From the NCBI GenBank assembly GCA_013289165.1, contig JABDAL010000012.1, positions 1-48,883 on the forward strand: a stretch of 48,883 bases of DNA, in the 5' to 3' direction. Both the position numbers and the translations under genes were made by a program. This document shows positions 9,579-19,913 of this stretch, in pieces (position 1 is the stretch's first letter; each line of letters begins with the position of its first letter). The notes below the pieces were generated by a model. The model was not told where the DNA came from, made no database searches, and saw nothing but the letters and a program-made list of their open reading frames with translations. The DNA comes from Bacteroidota bacterium. Lineage in GTDB: Bacteria > Bacteroidota > Bacteroidia > JABEUT01.

Positions 9579-12500
9579 ATGAGAAAATTACAATTAGCTT
9601 TTTTGGTTTTATTAAGTAACCTTTTCTTAAATACTCCTTCGAGGGGGCAATCTATTAATACTAATCAGGGCAAAGACTTTTGGTTTGGATATACTCTGAC
9701 GAGCGATGGGGTAAATGCTGCTTATGTGGTATATATGAATACCTTTAAAACTACTAGCGGAACTATCTCAATTCCCGGAGCTGCATGGTCCCAAACCTTT
9801 ACGGTGGTGGCAGGGGTGAGTACCCGTATTGTTCTGCCTTCTGTGGATGTGGTAGTTGCATCATTTAATGCACCTACAAGCCAGGCAGTGCACGTTGTTG
9901 CTGATAGTAATATTTTTGTATTTGCAGCTATAGAAAATTCGGCACGTTGCGATAATACCTGTGTATTGCCTGTTCCGCTCTTGGGGAATCAATACTATAT
10001 AATGGACTATGATTTATGCCAGAGTTTTTCCGAATTTATGATTGCTGCCCAGGATTGTAAAGACAGTGTCGAAATAATACCTACACACAGTATTACCGTG
10101 GGTGGAAATCATCTGGGCGGAGTTCCCTATACAGAAGTATTGCAACCCGGCCAAGTATTTGTAGTGCAATGCGATAGTGACCTTACAGGGAGCATGGTAA
10201 TGTCACTTAATCATGCTGAAACCGGGGTATTTGCCGGTGCAAATTGGAATTGTGTTTATTGTAGTGGTACTTCGAATCCTTTTTATGAAGAGATGTTACC
10301 TATAAATACCTGGGGAACGGATTATGTTTTTCTTCCTACCTGGCAGGCACAGGACCAATGCCGGGTTCTGTCTGAACAGAATGGAACAGTAGTAACTTTT
10401 CATACAGGGCTAGGTTTAAATATCCAGACTCTTAATGCCGGACAATTTTATGATACGACGGTTCTCTATGCAACCCCTGTCTACATTAGCGCAACCAACC
10501 CCATTTCTGTCGGCAGGTATATGAGAACAGATGCCTGTAATAACTATTATGTCAATAATCCGGGTGGTATAGGAGACCCCGCAGAGGTGATATTAAATTC
10601 TAATAGCCAGATGTATTTGGATTCTATTGCTTTTTATGTTAGCCACACACCAGATATAGATAGTACATATATAGGAATTGTAACCCGTACTGCCGACAGA
10701 AATGCTATTTACCTTGATGGGGTTGATGTTGGAGCTTTGTTTAATGTATTGGGTCCTAACCCTACTTATGCATACGCTTCGTTTAATGTTTTGCAGGGGT
10801 CACACAAAATAACCAGTACCGGGCAGGGTTTTCTTGCATATAGCTGTGGTTTGGGTCAGATAGACGCCACTGCTTGCGATGCAGGCGTTTTTCTGCAGGA
10901 AATTAATATTAATGTAACTTCTACGGTGCCAAGTAGTTGCGGAGCAAGTGATGCCACTGCAACGGCTTTTCCTACAGGAATATCACCCTTTAAGTATTTA
11001 TGGAGTAATGGACAGACTGCTCAAACAGCCACGGGGCTTAAAGCAGGTATTTATTCTGTAACTGTGTCCGATTCGGATTGTGTACCGCATAAAGCTACCG
11101 CTACGGTAAATATAACCAGTAAGGTTGGATACACTGCTTCGGTGGTTGATACAAACCCCAGTTGCCGGGCAAGAGGCAGTAGTATGGCTAATCCCAGCGG
11201 AGGAACTTCTCCTTATACCTATAGCTGGAGCAATGGAGCCACTAGCCAAAAGGATACAGGGCTTATTCCAGGGACCTATACATGTGTGATAACCGATCAT
11301 GTGGGATGTAAATACTTTTTTACTACCACTATTTCCAATACACCACCTCCTACGTTGGGTTTCTTCCCTTCTCACGACAGTATATGTCAGGGGAATACAA
11401 CCGTATTGCATGTTTACGGAGTAAATGCAAATAAATACAGTTGGACTCCGAATAAGGGCTTAAGTTGCTATAATTGTGATGAACCTACTGCCGGGCCTAA
11501 CAGTACAACTACTTATACTGTTTCGGGAATTGATTCTGATGGGTGCAGTGCATCTGCAAGTATTACTATATTTATTTATCCTTCCCCTAAACCGATAATA
11601 ACCGGTAAAGATTCCATCTGCCCGGGATATCCGGATACATTAAATGTTAAGGGGGCTTCAACTTATTCCTGGTCGAATGCTGCTACTACCACTACTATAA
11701 TTGTATCTCCTGCAAATATGGAAACATTTACGGTTACAGGCTCTGACGCTGACCAATGCCCTTCTCATGACACCACTTTTACCATTTCTGTTATTCCTCC
11801 TGCATTTGCAAAAATTAATCCTCTTTCAGATTCTCTATGCAAAGGCGATAGTGTACAACTTATAGCAAGTGGGGGACTCTCGTATAAATGGGATAATGGC
11901 AAAACTACGGCCGGTATATGGGTTCTGCCTGATACAACACTAGTTTATACAGTACATGCTTTTTCCGGTGCCTGCTCCGATTCCACGAGTGCAACCGTTT
12001 ATGTGAGGCCACGGGCAACAGTTTCTCTATATGCCTTGCACGATAGCATTTGTCCGCACGATACCACTACACTTATTGCAAAAGGTGCCGGTGGGCAGTT
12101 AACCTATAAATGGAATACGGGTGCCACTACTTCCTCCATACAGGTAAACGATACTACAAATACTACATATACAGCAACTGTTTATGGAAAATGTAATACG
12201 GCACAAAATAGTATTGGTGTGACCGTAATTCCACTCCCAAAACCTCTAATTACGGGAGATTCACAAAGATGCCATGGAAATAAGGATACGTTAATAGTGA
12301 GCGGAGGCACCTCATATAAATGGAATAACGGACAAACAGGGTCTACATATATAACCGGTAAAATCAATGCCGACTCCATTGTATATGTGAATGTTAAAAA
12401 CAGTATAGGTTGTGCTGTTAAGGATAGTTTTGAAATTAATATTAAAGCCCCGCCTGTTGATAGCGTTACCCCTCCTAATTTGGCTTGTGTAGGTACCTCC

Positions 12501-13193
12501 GTCATGATAAAAGCAACTGGAAAAGGTAATGGGCCTTTTACTTATCGCTGGTCCCCCGGCGGACAGACAAGTGACAGTATAATGGTAATAGATACAACTT
12601 CAACCTATACCGTTAGTATTTCTAACGGCTGTGTTACAATTAAAACTATTGCGGTAACACCCGATAATCCCTTTATGCTTGCCTGTTGCAATACCGTTAT
12701 TTTTAAAGGGGACGATACAACTATTGTAGTTAATGGAACCGGTATAGTGAAGTATAAATGGAGGGACTCGAATGAGGTGGTTTGTCTGAACCCACCTTGT
12801 GATTCAGTAAAAGTTACACCAACGGTAACAACTACCTATACTGTGATTGGTACAGATGCGTTAGGGTGTGAGACGGAACAAATAGTTACGATAGTGGTTG
12901 ATTTACCTTGTCTTGATTTTTCGGTACCTAACGTATTTACACCCAATTATGCCGGGCCGTACGGAACAGATAATATATTTTACATCAATGCTCCGAACGT
13001 GGTTCTATGGTCTATTGTAATATATGACCGGTGGGGCAAGGAAATGTTTTCTTCAACTAATCCCTTGCAACACTGGGATGGTAATACCGAGGGGGGCAGC
13101 AAAGCTCCGGATGGAGTATATTACTATATCATAACAGGCTCCTGCCTTAATAAAACATACAAGAAGGAAGGATTCGTGCAGCTTATCCGCTAA
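9579..13193 (+). CDS. Large secreted protein with IgGFc-binding-like N-terminal region, PKD/SprB-like repeats and gliding-motility-type (CHU_C, T9SS type B) C-terminal domain
   Basis: Signal peptide; repeated 'xYxWSNGxTxxxxxxLxxGTYxVxVxD' units; C-terminus 'IFYINAPNVVLWSIVIYDRWGKEMFSSTNPLQHWDGNTEGGSKAPDGVYYYIITG...KKEGFVQLIR'. Confidence 0.88.
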   Translation: MRKLQLAFLVLLSNLFLNTPSRGQSINTNQGKDFWFGYTLTSDGVNAAYVVYMNTFKTTSGTISIPGAAWSQTFTVVAGVSTRIVLPSVDVVVASFNAPTSQAVHVVADSNIFVFAAIENSARCDNTCVLPVPLLGNQYYIMDYDLCQSFSEFMIAAQDCKDSVEIIPTHSITVGGNHLGGVPYTEVLQPGQVFVVQCDSDLTGSMVMSLNHAETGVFAGANWNCVYCSGTSNPFYEEMLPINTWGTDYVFLPTWQAQDQCRVLSEQNGTVVTFHTGLGLNIQTLNAGQFYDTTVLYATPVYISATNPISVGRYMRTDACNNYYVNNPGGIGDPAEVILNSNSQMYLDSIAFYVSHTPDIDSTYIGIVTRTADRNAIYLDGVDVGALFNVLGPNPTYAYASFNVLQGSHKITSTGQGFLAYSCGLGQIDATACDAGVFLQEININVTSTVPSSCGASDATATAFPTGISPFKYLWSNGQTAQTATGLKAGIYSVTVSDSDCVPHKATATVNITSKVGYTASVVDTNPSCRARGSSMANPSGGTSPYTYSWSNGATSQKDTGLIPGTYTCVITDHVGCKYFFTTTISNTPPPTLGFFPSHDSICQGNTTVLHVYGVNANKYSWTPNKGLSCYNCDEPTAGPNSTTTYTVSGIDSDGCSASASITIFIYPSPKPIITGKDSICPGYPDTLNVKGASTYSWSNAATTTTIIVSPANMETFTVTGSDADQCPSHDTTFTISVIPPAFAKINPLSDSLCKGDSVQLIASGGLSYKWDNGKTTAGIWVLPDTTLVYTVHAFSGACSDSTSATVYVRPRATVSLYALHDSICPHDTTTLIAKGAGGQLTYKWNTGATTSSIQVNDTTNTTYTATVYGKCNTAQNSIGVTVIPLPKPLITGDSQRCHGNKDTLIVSGGTSYKWNNGQTGSTYITGKINADSIVYVNVKNSIGCAVKDSFEINIKAPPVDSVTPPNLACVGTSVMIKATGKGNGPFTYRWSPGGQTSDSIMVIDTTSTYTVSISNGCVTIKTIAVTPDNPFMLACCNTVIFKGDDTTIVVNGTGIVKYKWRDSNEVVCLNPPCDSVKVTPTVTTTYTVIGTDALGCETEQIVTIVVDLPCLDFSVPNVFTPNYAGPYGTDNIFYINAPNVVLWSIVIYDRWGKEMFSSTNPLQHWDGNTEGGSKAPDGVYYYIITGSCLNKTYKKEGFVQLIR

Positions 13194-13201
13194 ATAAAGC
13201 C

Positions 13202-15505
13202 CTATTCTATTATCAGCCTGCCGGTGGATACGGCCGAACCGGCTTCGGAGAATATTCTGTAAATATAAACTCCCTTTGGTTGAGCTTCCAGGTTGATTGA
13301 TAACTGGGAGTTTACAATAGCCGGATGTGAGGAATATATTTTTTCTCCCAGAACATTAAAAATCTCAATATCTACTTCATTGTTCAATGCCCATTGTCCA
13401 CCAAAAATGAAGTTGAATTCTCCATTGTTTGGATTAGGATATACTTTAACAGAAGAGGCTGAAGAAATGTTTTGAATGTCGGTGGCTTGCTTAGGAGGGC
13501 CTGGAATGTTAATATTATCAATATAAAGCGGGGAGCCATTACCGGAACGGTTTTCAAATGAAAACATCACGCTGGAAACTCCTGCAATTGCCGGAATATG
13601 AATGGTGTCAGTTCTCCAGTTATTCTTTAACGGAAGAAAACATCCCGATTTATTAGTGTCTGCTCCATTTGTAACATAAGTACCGGCAGTCCCAAGGGTT
13701 AGTCCTCCTTTTGAATAAATTAGCTGGAAAGTTGCTCCACAATCTGTCGAATAATAGATATTTAGTGTATCGCTAAATGTTGTACTATAAGGAGCATAAG
13801 CCACATCAAAATAAATCTCCGGTTTAGTTACAGCAGTAAAATTGTATTCAGGAGTATATATCTGTTGTCTCTGTCCAATTATATCTAATCCGGCTTTACC
13901 GGGAGGGGCATAGTCATCGTAGCCCTGGCAGTTATTAAAATACATGGACTGGGTGCTATTTCCAAAGCCTCCTACGGCTGTATTCAACTGCCAAACATAA
14001 CTGGAATTATTCGGATTATTAATCACCCATCCCTTGGTAGGAAAAGTGTCTGATTGAAAACCTTGCGCAAGGGGCAAAGTTGCAACTGATGTTACGGATA
14101 TATATGCCTGCCGTGTAAGAGTGTCTGTACCCTTGGAATCGCTTATTATTTCGCTAACATTATAAGTTCCGGGGGTACTATATTTAACGCTGGGGTTAGT
14201 ATCCGTAGAAGTAGATGGATTACCACCCGGGAATAACCATTTACGCGAAGTAATAGGTAAATTAGAAACAGTAATGCTTCTATCCGTAAATTGTACCGTC
14301 ATACCACTGCATCCAAAAGTAGGTGTAGCAGTAAAATAAGGAGATGCAGCCGGAGGTTCTATTCCAAGCAGGACTTCGTCCCACCAGTTGAATTGATATC
14401 CTCCTCCATTTAAAGCGGTAAGGGAATAGTATCCATTATCAGCTCCACCCCAACCCCAGTTCATATCAAATTGCGCACTTGCATTATATCCGTCGCACAC
14501 CCAGGTATGGCCCGAAGAACTATTAGGGGAAATGGAGTCCCATCCTACATATTGAACCGGGCGCCCATTATTTAATTCATTTTGTATAAGGGACTGCCAG
14601 TTTGCAAGAGTATATTTTGAGTTATATAATCCTTGAATAGTAGATGGATTATATCCAAAATATTTTACATAAGATATTTGGGAACATACAGGATAGTCGC
14701 CTGTAATTACCCACGCTCCGCTTTCAAACGGGCTGTAATCCATATCTACGCTTATCCCGCAATCGTACATTAGTTTTGCTACCTGGCTGTTGTTTGAACT
14801 TAGGTTAGTAGGCATGGCCGACCATATATATTTTGCAGTATCATAATTTGCCTTCAGGTAACCAAAATTTTGTTGATATCCGTACGGTGCAGAATCCCAA
14901 TAAGAGCTGCTTCCATGTCCATGTGGAGGATATGCCCAATATTTCATAATTTGTGCCATAGCTGTAGCTACACATCCGGTAACAGAGCTACCCGGACACA
15001 TAGCATTATAATAAGGAGACTGGTCCCAGGTAGTTTGCAACAAAGGGCTTACTGCCTGAATGGCGGCTGGAGCATGGCTTTCCAAAGTTGTGTTATTAAT
15101 ATAGGCTGTCCATTCGTTAGTAATATCAGAGGTTGCTAACATGTTATTAGTTCTTGCATAGGCTATTTCCTGCTTGCGGCAATTCATCCACCAGGCAACA
15201 TTGTTATTATCCTTCGGAATAACATAAGGCCCTTTATTCGAATACCCAAGAATAGGGTGAGCAGCATCTTCGGCAGATACGATAACAAAGCCCTCGCTTG
15301 TATTTACATTAAATACATAATAAGCAGGCTGCCCGTTACCGGTAAGCTCTGTATAGGCAAGGGTAAGGGTGGGATTTACGGAATGGAGGGTACGGCTATA
15401 AAAATTAGTAGCAACGGTTTGTGCAATTTCTTTACTAACTGGTTTTGCATTTACAACTCCTGTAAAAAGAAATAAAGCAATAGTAATGTAACTGATTCTT
15501 TTCAT
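13202..15505 (-). CDS. C10-family (streptopain/SpeB-like) cysteine peptidase with PKD-like region and T9SS type A sorting domain
   Basis: Signal peptide MKRISYITIALFLFTGVVNA; catalytic Cys in 'TGCVATAMAQIMKYWAYP'; His region 'SSGHTWVCDGYN...FDMNWGWGGADNGYYSL'; C-terminal 'VKVYPNPNNGEFNF...GVYIYRIFSEAGSAVSTGRLIIE'. ATG at 15505. Confidence 0.92.
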   Translation of the reverse strand: MKRISYITIALFLFTGVVNAKPVSKEIAQTVATNFYSRTLHSVNPTLTLAYTELTGNGQPAYYVFNVNTSEGFVIVSAEDAAHPILGYSNKGPYVIPKDNNNVAWWMNCRKQEIAYARTNNMLATSDITNEWTAYINNTTLESHAPAAIQAVSPLLQTTWDQSPYYNAMCPGSSVTGCVATAMAQIMKYWAYPPHGHGSSSYWDSAPYGYQQNFGYLKANYDTAKYIWSAMPTNLSSNNSQVAKLMYDCGISVDMDYSPFESGAWVITGDYPVCSQISYVKYFGYNPSTIQGLYNSKYTLANWQSLIQNELNNGRPVQYVGWDSISPNSSSGHTWVCDGYNASAQFDMNWGWGGADNGYYSLTALNGGGYQFNWWDEVLLGIEPPAASPYFTATPTFGCSGMTVQFTDRSITVSNLPITSRKWLFPGGNPSTSTDTNPSVKYSTPGTYNVSEIISDSKGTDTLTRQAYISVTSVATLPLAQGFQSDTFPTKGWVINNPNNSSYVWQLNTAVGGFGNSTQSMYFNNCQGYDDYAPPGKAGLDIIGQRQQIYTPEYNFTAVTKPEIYFDVAYAPYSTTFSDTLNIYYSTDCGATFQLIYSKGGLTLGTAGTYVTNGADTNKSGCFLPLKNNWRTDTIHIPAIAGVSSVMFSFENRSGNGSPLYIDNINIPGPPKQATDIQNISSASSVKVYPNPNNGEFNFIFGGQWALNNEVDIEIFNVLGEKIYSSHPAIVNSQLSINLEAQPKGVYIYRIFSEAGSAVSTGRLIIE

Positions 15506-15681
15506 GCTGCTATATACGGAATACATTTAACACTAAGATGCAAATATACGAAAAAGGAGGGGAATATCCGGAAGAATTTGTAATAGAGTTAAGTATATAT
15601 TAAGTGTATGACATATAAAATAGCGGCGCTTTTACAAGGTATTTTATATTTTTGCATTTGAATAATTTAACTTATCAGTTT

Positions 15682-16152
15682 ATGAAAAAATGGTATTTTC
15701 TGGCAATACTTGCAGTTGCAACAATAGCTACCCTCGGAGCATTTTCAAACCCATCTGCTAATGATAAGAAACAGGGAGGCGGGTATACCAACCTAAAGAT
15801 TTTACCTAAAGATATTAGCGATGAGGCACTGCACTCCATAATGAGAGAGTTTAGCATTTCATTGGGCGTGAGGTGTGGTTTCTGCCATGCCCGTTACACT
15901 GATACTACCAAAAGAGGGCTCGATTTTGCCAGTGATGCAAAAGATGAAAAGAATATTGCCCGTAAAATGTACCAGATGACGGCCTATCTTAATGCCAATT
16001 ACTTTAACTGGAATAAGTCCACAAGGCCTGATACTATTCATTATGTGGTTTGCTATACCTGCCACCGGGGTACTCATGAACCCGATGCAAAAGTATTCTT
16101 GGCACGAATTGACTCTATTGCAGCTGCCGCGCAAAAGAATCGTGGCAAATAG
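15682..16152 (+). CDS. c-type cytochrome (reaction-centre cytochrome c subunit-like family), two CxxCH haem sites
   Basis: Signal peptide MKKWYFLAILAVATIATLGAF; CGFCH and CYTCH haem-binding motifs; TATTTTTG promoter-like box at 15647-15654. Confidence 0.88.
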   Translation: MKKWYFLAILAVATIATLGAFSNPSANDKKQGGGYTNLKILPKDISDEALHSIMREFSISLGVRCGFCHARYTDTTKRGLDFASDAKDEKNIARKMYQMTAYLNANYFNWNKSTRPDTIHYVVCYTCHRGTHEPDAKVFLARIDSIAAAAQKNRGK

Positions 16153-16239
16153 ATTTTCTGCTGAAAAGTAATTTAGTATTTTCGTTCTTTATAATTTCTT
16201 GCAAACCTTAAACGTAGTTTTATTTAAGGGCACTTTTGT

Positions 16240-18330
16240 ATGAGTTTTATCAACCGGAAATATCTGTTACTTGTTCTTCTTCCTGCAATTTATTTACTAT
16301 ATTCAGGAGTATTTTTTGTACCTTGGAAACCATTTTACAGGATAGGTCCTGACCCGGTATATATTTATTTATTGAATGGGACAACCCTTGCAAGTGGAAA
16401 CATAGCGATTGCCTATGTGGATAATCCGGGTGTTCCCGTACAATGCTTTTCAGCCGTTGTTATTTATATCAAACACCTTTTCAATTATAACGTTCCGCTA
16501 TACCATGATGTTCTATTGCATCCCGAAAGTTACCTGTATGCTATTTGTACGACAATTAGTGTGCTTTTCTCATTAATAGTAGTATACACCGGGTATTATG
16601 TTTTTAAAAAAACCTCTAACCTCGCTATGGCATTGCTGTTTCAGCTCACGCCCTTAATAGGTAAGGAGTTCTTAATAGGTTTTGCCCCGTCGCCTGAAGC
16701 ATTTATTGTAATGTTCGGGATGTCCTTCATAGCATATATTTACTGTAATTCTATTTTTATAAACACACAATTCCCCCACAAAATATCTTTCCGGAATATT
16801 TTAATATATGCGGTATATATGGGTTTTCTTGTCAGTTGTAAATACACTTGTTTCCCATTATTGTTTTTGATTTTATTTTTATTGCCTACGTTCCGGTCAA
16901 GGATTATATATATTAGGTTATTTATTCTGTTTTTTATTTGTTTTATTTTTCCTGCTCTCCCCGCGTGGAGGCGTATGGTACAATGGATTTCAGGTATAGC
17001 AACGCATACGGGAGCTTATGGTCAGGGAGATGCCGGCTTTGTCCATACATCAGAATTTGTTGCAAATCTGATAAATATCTTTCATGAAGATATTTATTTT
17101 ACATCGCTCTATATTGCGATGTGCATTTTTTTGCTCATTGCATTTATAAGACGTAAGCAAATGCAACAGAAAAATAGAATTTATTTACGTCTTTTGGCTG
17201 GTATATGGGTTTTGTCATTCGTACTGATCATTTTAGTGGCAAAACATTATTCATTTCATTACCTTGAACCCATTCGGCTTTGTTTCCCATTGATAATCGT
17301 GGGGTCTTATAGTGTATTTAAAGATGCTATTAAAATACAACTACCTAAATATAAGCATATTGTACTTATTTTATTTTACATATTTCTTTCTCTTCGTGCA
17401 TTTACCTGTTTGGAACTATTTTTTGCTTATCCTTCCCGTCGCCCGTCTCATAAAACTTCTGACTTTCTCGATAAATATCATAATACACCTTTAATTATAA
17501 CTTCCGATTACAAGAGTTCGAGAATAGAATCTTCCTTATATTTTGGAGTTGCATATACCGGAGATTTTCGCAATCAATATTTGGGATTTTTAAAAAGAAC
17601 TTATCCCAATTCATATTTATACAAGCAGTCGCAGAATATGATTTTTCAATGGGACCGGGTTCTTTATCCCTTGGAAATATATTCAAAATTCCCCAAAACG
17701 GTAGTGTATTTTAATGATAAAGATTCGAATCAAAGAAAGTCTATTATATCGCATCTTTCCATGTGGGGAAAGGATACAATAGCGCAGTGCAAGCTTGTAT
17801 ATCGCCTGAATGAATACGATGAATATGTATACGAACTGGAAGGAAAGGAGGAGCTTGCAAAGGCATGGATGGCAAAACACTCTGATGTGAATTTTGATTT
17901 TGAAAAGACTATACCCGGCAAGTCAAAGTTTATCTCCATAAAAGGCAAAGACACTATTAAAGGAACGGATGCCTTAAGTAATAAGGAATACCATTCGGGT
18001 AATAATTCTATTTTATTAACCCCATATCACCAGTATGCCATTAATTACCCCATACGGGCCTTCCCCGGGAATATAATAGAAGTAAGTATCTGGAGAAAAT
18101 CAGATGACGGAAAAGCTGATATTGTGCTTTCTTCTAAAAGTTCCGCTGACTTTTATCTATCAGGGAATGTGGTTATAGATTCCGGTGCGGATGGATGGCA
18201 ACAAATAGAAAATAAATGCCTGGTGCCTCCTTCTGTAAAGGATAGTACAATTATAGTCTATCTCTATTATTATGGACATGGATATGCCTATTTTGACGAC
18301 CTGTCAATAAAGGTTTATCCTATGAAATAG
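16240..18330 (+). CDS. Polytopic membrane protein (glycosyltransferase-C-like) with a C-terminal soluble beta-sandwich/CBM-like domain
   Basis: 696 aa, ~10 hydrophobic segments in the first ~400 aa; C-terminal 'YHSGNNSILLTPYHQYAINYPIRAFPGNIIEVSIWRKSDDG...YAYFDDLSIKVY' resembles carbohydrate-binding-like domains. Confidence 0.6.
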   Translation: MSFINRKYLLLVLLPAIYLLYSGVFFVPWKPFYRIGPDPVYIYLLNGTTLASGNIAIAYVDNPGVPVQCFSAVVIYIKHLFNYNVPLYHDVLLHPESYLYAICTTISVLFSLIVVYTGYYVFKKTSNLAMALLFQLTPLIGKEFLIGFAPSPEAFIVMFGMSFIAYIYCNSIFINTQFPHKISFRNILIYAVYMGFLVSCKYTCFPLLFLILFLLPTFRSRIIYIRLFILFFICFIFPALPAWRRMVQWISGIATHTGAYGQGDAGFVHTSEFVANLINIFHEDIYFTSLYIAMCIFLLIAFIRRKQMQQKNRIYLRLLAGIWVLSFVLIILVAKHYSFHYLEPIRLCFPLIIVGSYSVFKDAIKIQLPKYKHIVLILFYIFLSLRAFTCLELFFAYPSRRPSHKTSDFLDKYHNTPLIITSDYKSSRIESSLYFGVAYTGDFRNQYLGFLKRTYPNSYLYKQSQNMIFQWDRVLYPLEIYSKFPKTVVYFNDKDSNQRKSIISHLSMWGKDTIAQCKLVYRLNEYDEYVYELEGKEELAKAWMAKHSDVNFDFEKTIPGKSKFISIKGKDTIKGTDALSNKEYHSGNNSILLTPYHQYAINYPIRAFPGNIIEVSIWRKSDDGKADIVLSSKSSADFYLSGNVVIDSGADGWQQIENKCLVPPSVKDSTIIVYLYYYGHGYAYFDDLSIKVYPMK

Positions 18331-18366
18331 GCAAGCCTAAACTTATAAAACTGCGTATATGGCTTA

Positions 18367-19314
18367 ATGAAACATATAACGATACCTCTATTTTTTAACG
18401 TTTTATTTGCAATTTCTGCTTCAGGACAAAAGGACAGTTTGAAAATAAAAACAAGCAGTAATAGTTTCGTTCGTATAAACTATGAAAACGATTACTTCAC
18501 CCAAACGGATATTTACTATACCCAGGGTATAAAGCTTGAGAGTGTCAGTCCTGTATTTAGGTATTCACCTGTTATGTTATTGCTCCCAAGCTTGAATCAT
18601 TCTATGGTACAGTATGGATTATCAGCAGTGCAAGATTGTTTTACACCAACCAATATCTCAAGCAATGTAATATTGCAAGGTGACCGTCCCTACGCGGGAT
18701 ATATTTACCTGGGGCATTATAAAACCTCATCCGACGATTACAAAAAAAGATTACTTACTTCCGAACTGGATGTAGGCGAAATAGGTTCATGTTCTGAGTG
18801 TGAACAGGAACAGAAGGCAATTCACCGTTGGACAGATAATACCCAGCCCGGTGGATGGCAATATCAAATTGGCTCGGGTATAATGGTAAATTATAAACTC
18901 CGTTATGAAAAAGCCCTCTATTCTGATACCGCTATTGATGTGGATGCTGTCGGACAAGTTAATTTGGGAACTGTCTATGATAATGCATTGGCAGGCTTTA
19001 CCCTGCATTTAGGGAAAATGCAATCGTACTTTAGAGCCAACCATACCTCAATGTTTCAGCTTTATGGAATTATTCAAGGCTGGGTGGAAGGGGTAGGGTA
19101 TAATGGCACTATGCAAGGTGATTTATTTACCAATAATAGTGTGTATACTCTTACGTATAAAGAAATTGAGCCTGTTGTTTTTGGAGATTCTTATGGGATA
19201 TGCCTTTCATGGCATAAAGTTTCCCTTACTTATTCAGTAACCCACATTACCAATGAAATAATCACCGGGACCTATCACGGTTGGGGCCACATTGATATCA
19301 CGATATATTTTTAG
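18367..19314 (+). CDS. Lipid A deacylase LpxR-family (DUF2219) outer-membrane protein
   Basis: Signal peptide; 'INYENDYFTQTDIYYTQGIKLE', 'DRPYAGYIYLGHYKTSSDD', 'LTSELDVGEIG' match the LpxR pattern. Confidence 0.78.
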   Translation: MKHITIPLFFNVLFAISASGQKDSLKIKTSSNSFVRINYENDYFTQTDIYYTQGIKLESVSPVFRYSPVMLLLPSLNHSMVQYGLSAVQDCFTPTNISSNVILQGDRPYAGYIYLGHYKTSSDDYKKRLLTSELDVGEIGSCSECEQEQKAIHRWTDNTQPGGWQYQIGSGIMVNYKLRYEKALYSDTAIDVDAVGQVNLGTVYDNALAGFTLHLGKMQSYFRANHTSMFQLYGIIQGWVEGVGYNGTMQGDLFTNNSVYTLTYKEIEPVVFGDSYGICLSWHKVSLTYSVTHITNEIITGTYHGWGHIDITIYF

Positions 19315-19323
19315 AAAGCCCTA

Positions 19324-19788
19324 TTATTTAGAAGACCGTGACTCATAAGAATAGTCAGGGGAGAAACGGATGAGCCACTGTTTGTTAATATAGTCCATAT
19401 AAAATCCAAAGCCCTTTCTATAGTTATTGTTATATTTAAACCACGCTTTAATATAATATTTGCTAAAATCATAGTGGGGGTCAATATGTTCAACAGTATC
19501 GCATTCCACCTCATCAAACTTCATGTTTTTTGCCAATGCAGTATCGAAAAATTCCTTGAAGCCCAAAAAATTAAGTTCCACTTGTTTCGCATCAAATGAT
19601 TCTGCATGGTAGGGCCACTGCTTATTATCAATAATCCATAATTTAACAAAACCGAGAGTGTCAGAAGTTTTAACACAATTCCAAGCCTTTTCCAGTATCT
19701 GGCGTGCTTCTTTTTTACTAAGTTTCTGTCCGTAAGTAATAACTGTTAAGGATAGGCAAATGCCCAATAATAAGGTTGATTTTTTCAT
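19324..19788 (-). CDS. Hypothetical secreted protein
   Basis: Signal peptide MKKSTLLLGICLSLTVITYG; ATG at 19788 (ORF-track start is further upstream). Confidence 0.6.
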   Translation of the reverse strand: MKKSTLLLGICLSLTVITYGQKLSKKEARQILEKAWNCVKTSDTLGFVKLWIIDNKQWPYHAESFDAKQVELNFLGFKEFFDTALAKNMKFDEVECDTVEHIDPHYDFSKYYIKAWFKYNNNYRKGFGFYMDYINKQWLIRFSPDYSYESRSSK

Positions 19789-19913
19789 GTATTTGATATT
19801 TATAGAAAAGGAATTTCCAAACAAATATATAAAATCAAAAGAAAACAGATAAAGAATACTCCTCTCTTCATAAAAACTCTATTTTAATCTATTATTCTAT
19901 TTTTACATCTTTC

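Noticed and set aside
15652-15681. TTG start for the cytochrome ORF
   Set aside because: A TAnnTTTG box overlaps it (15647-15654) and the signal peptide begins at the ATG at 15682.
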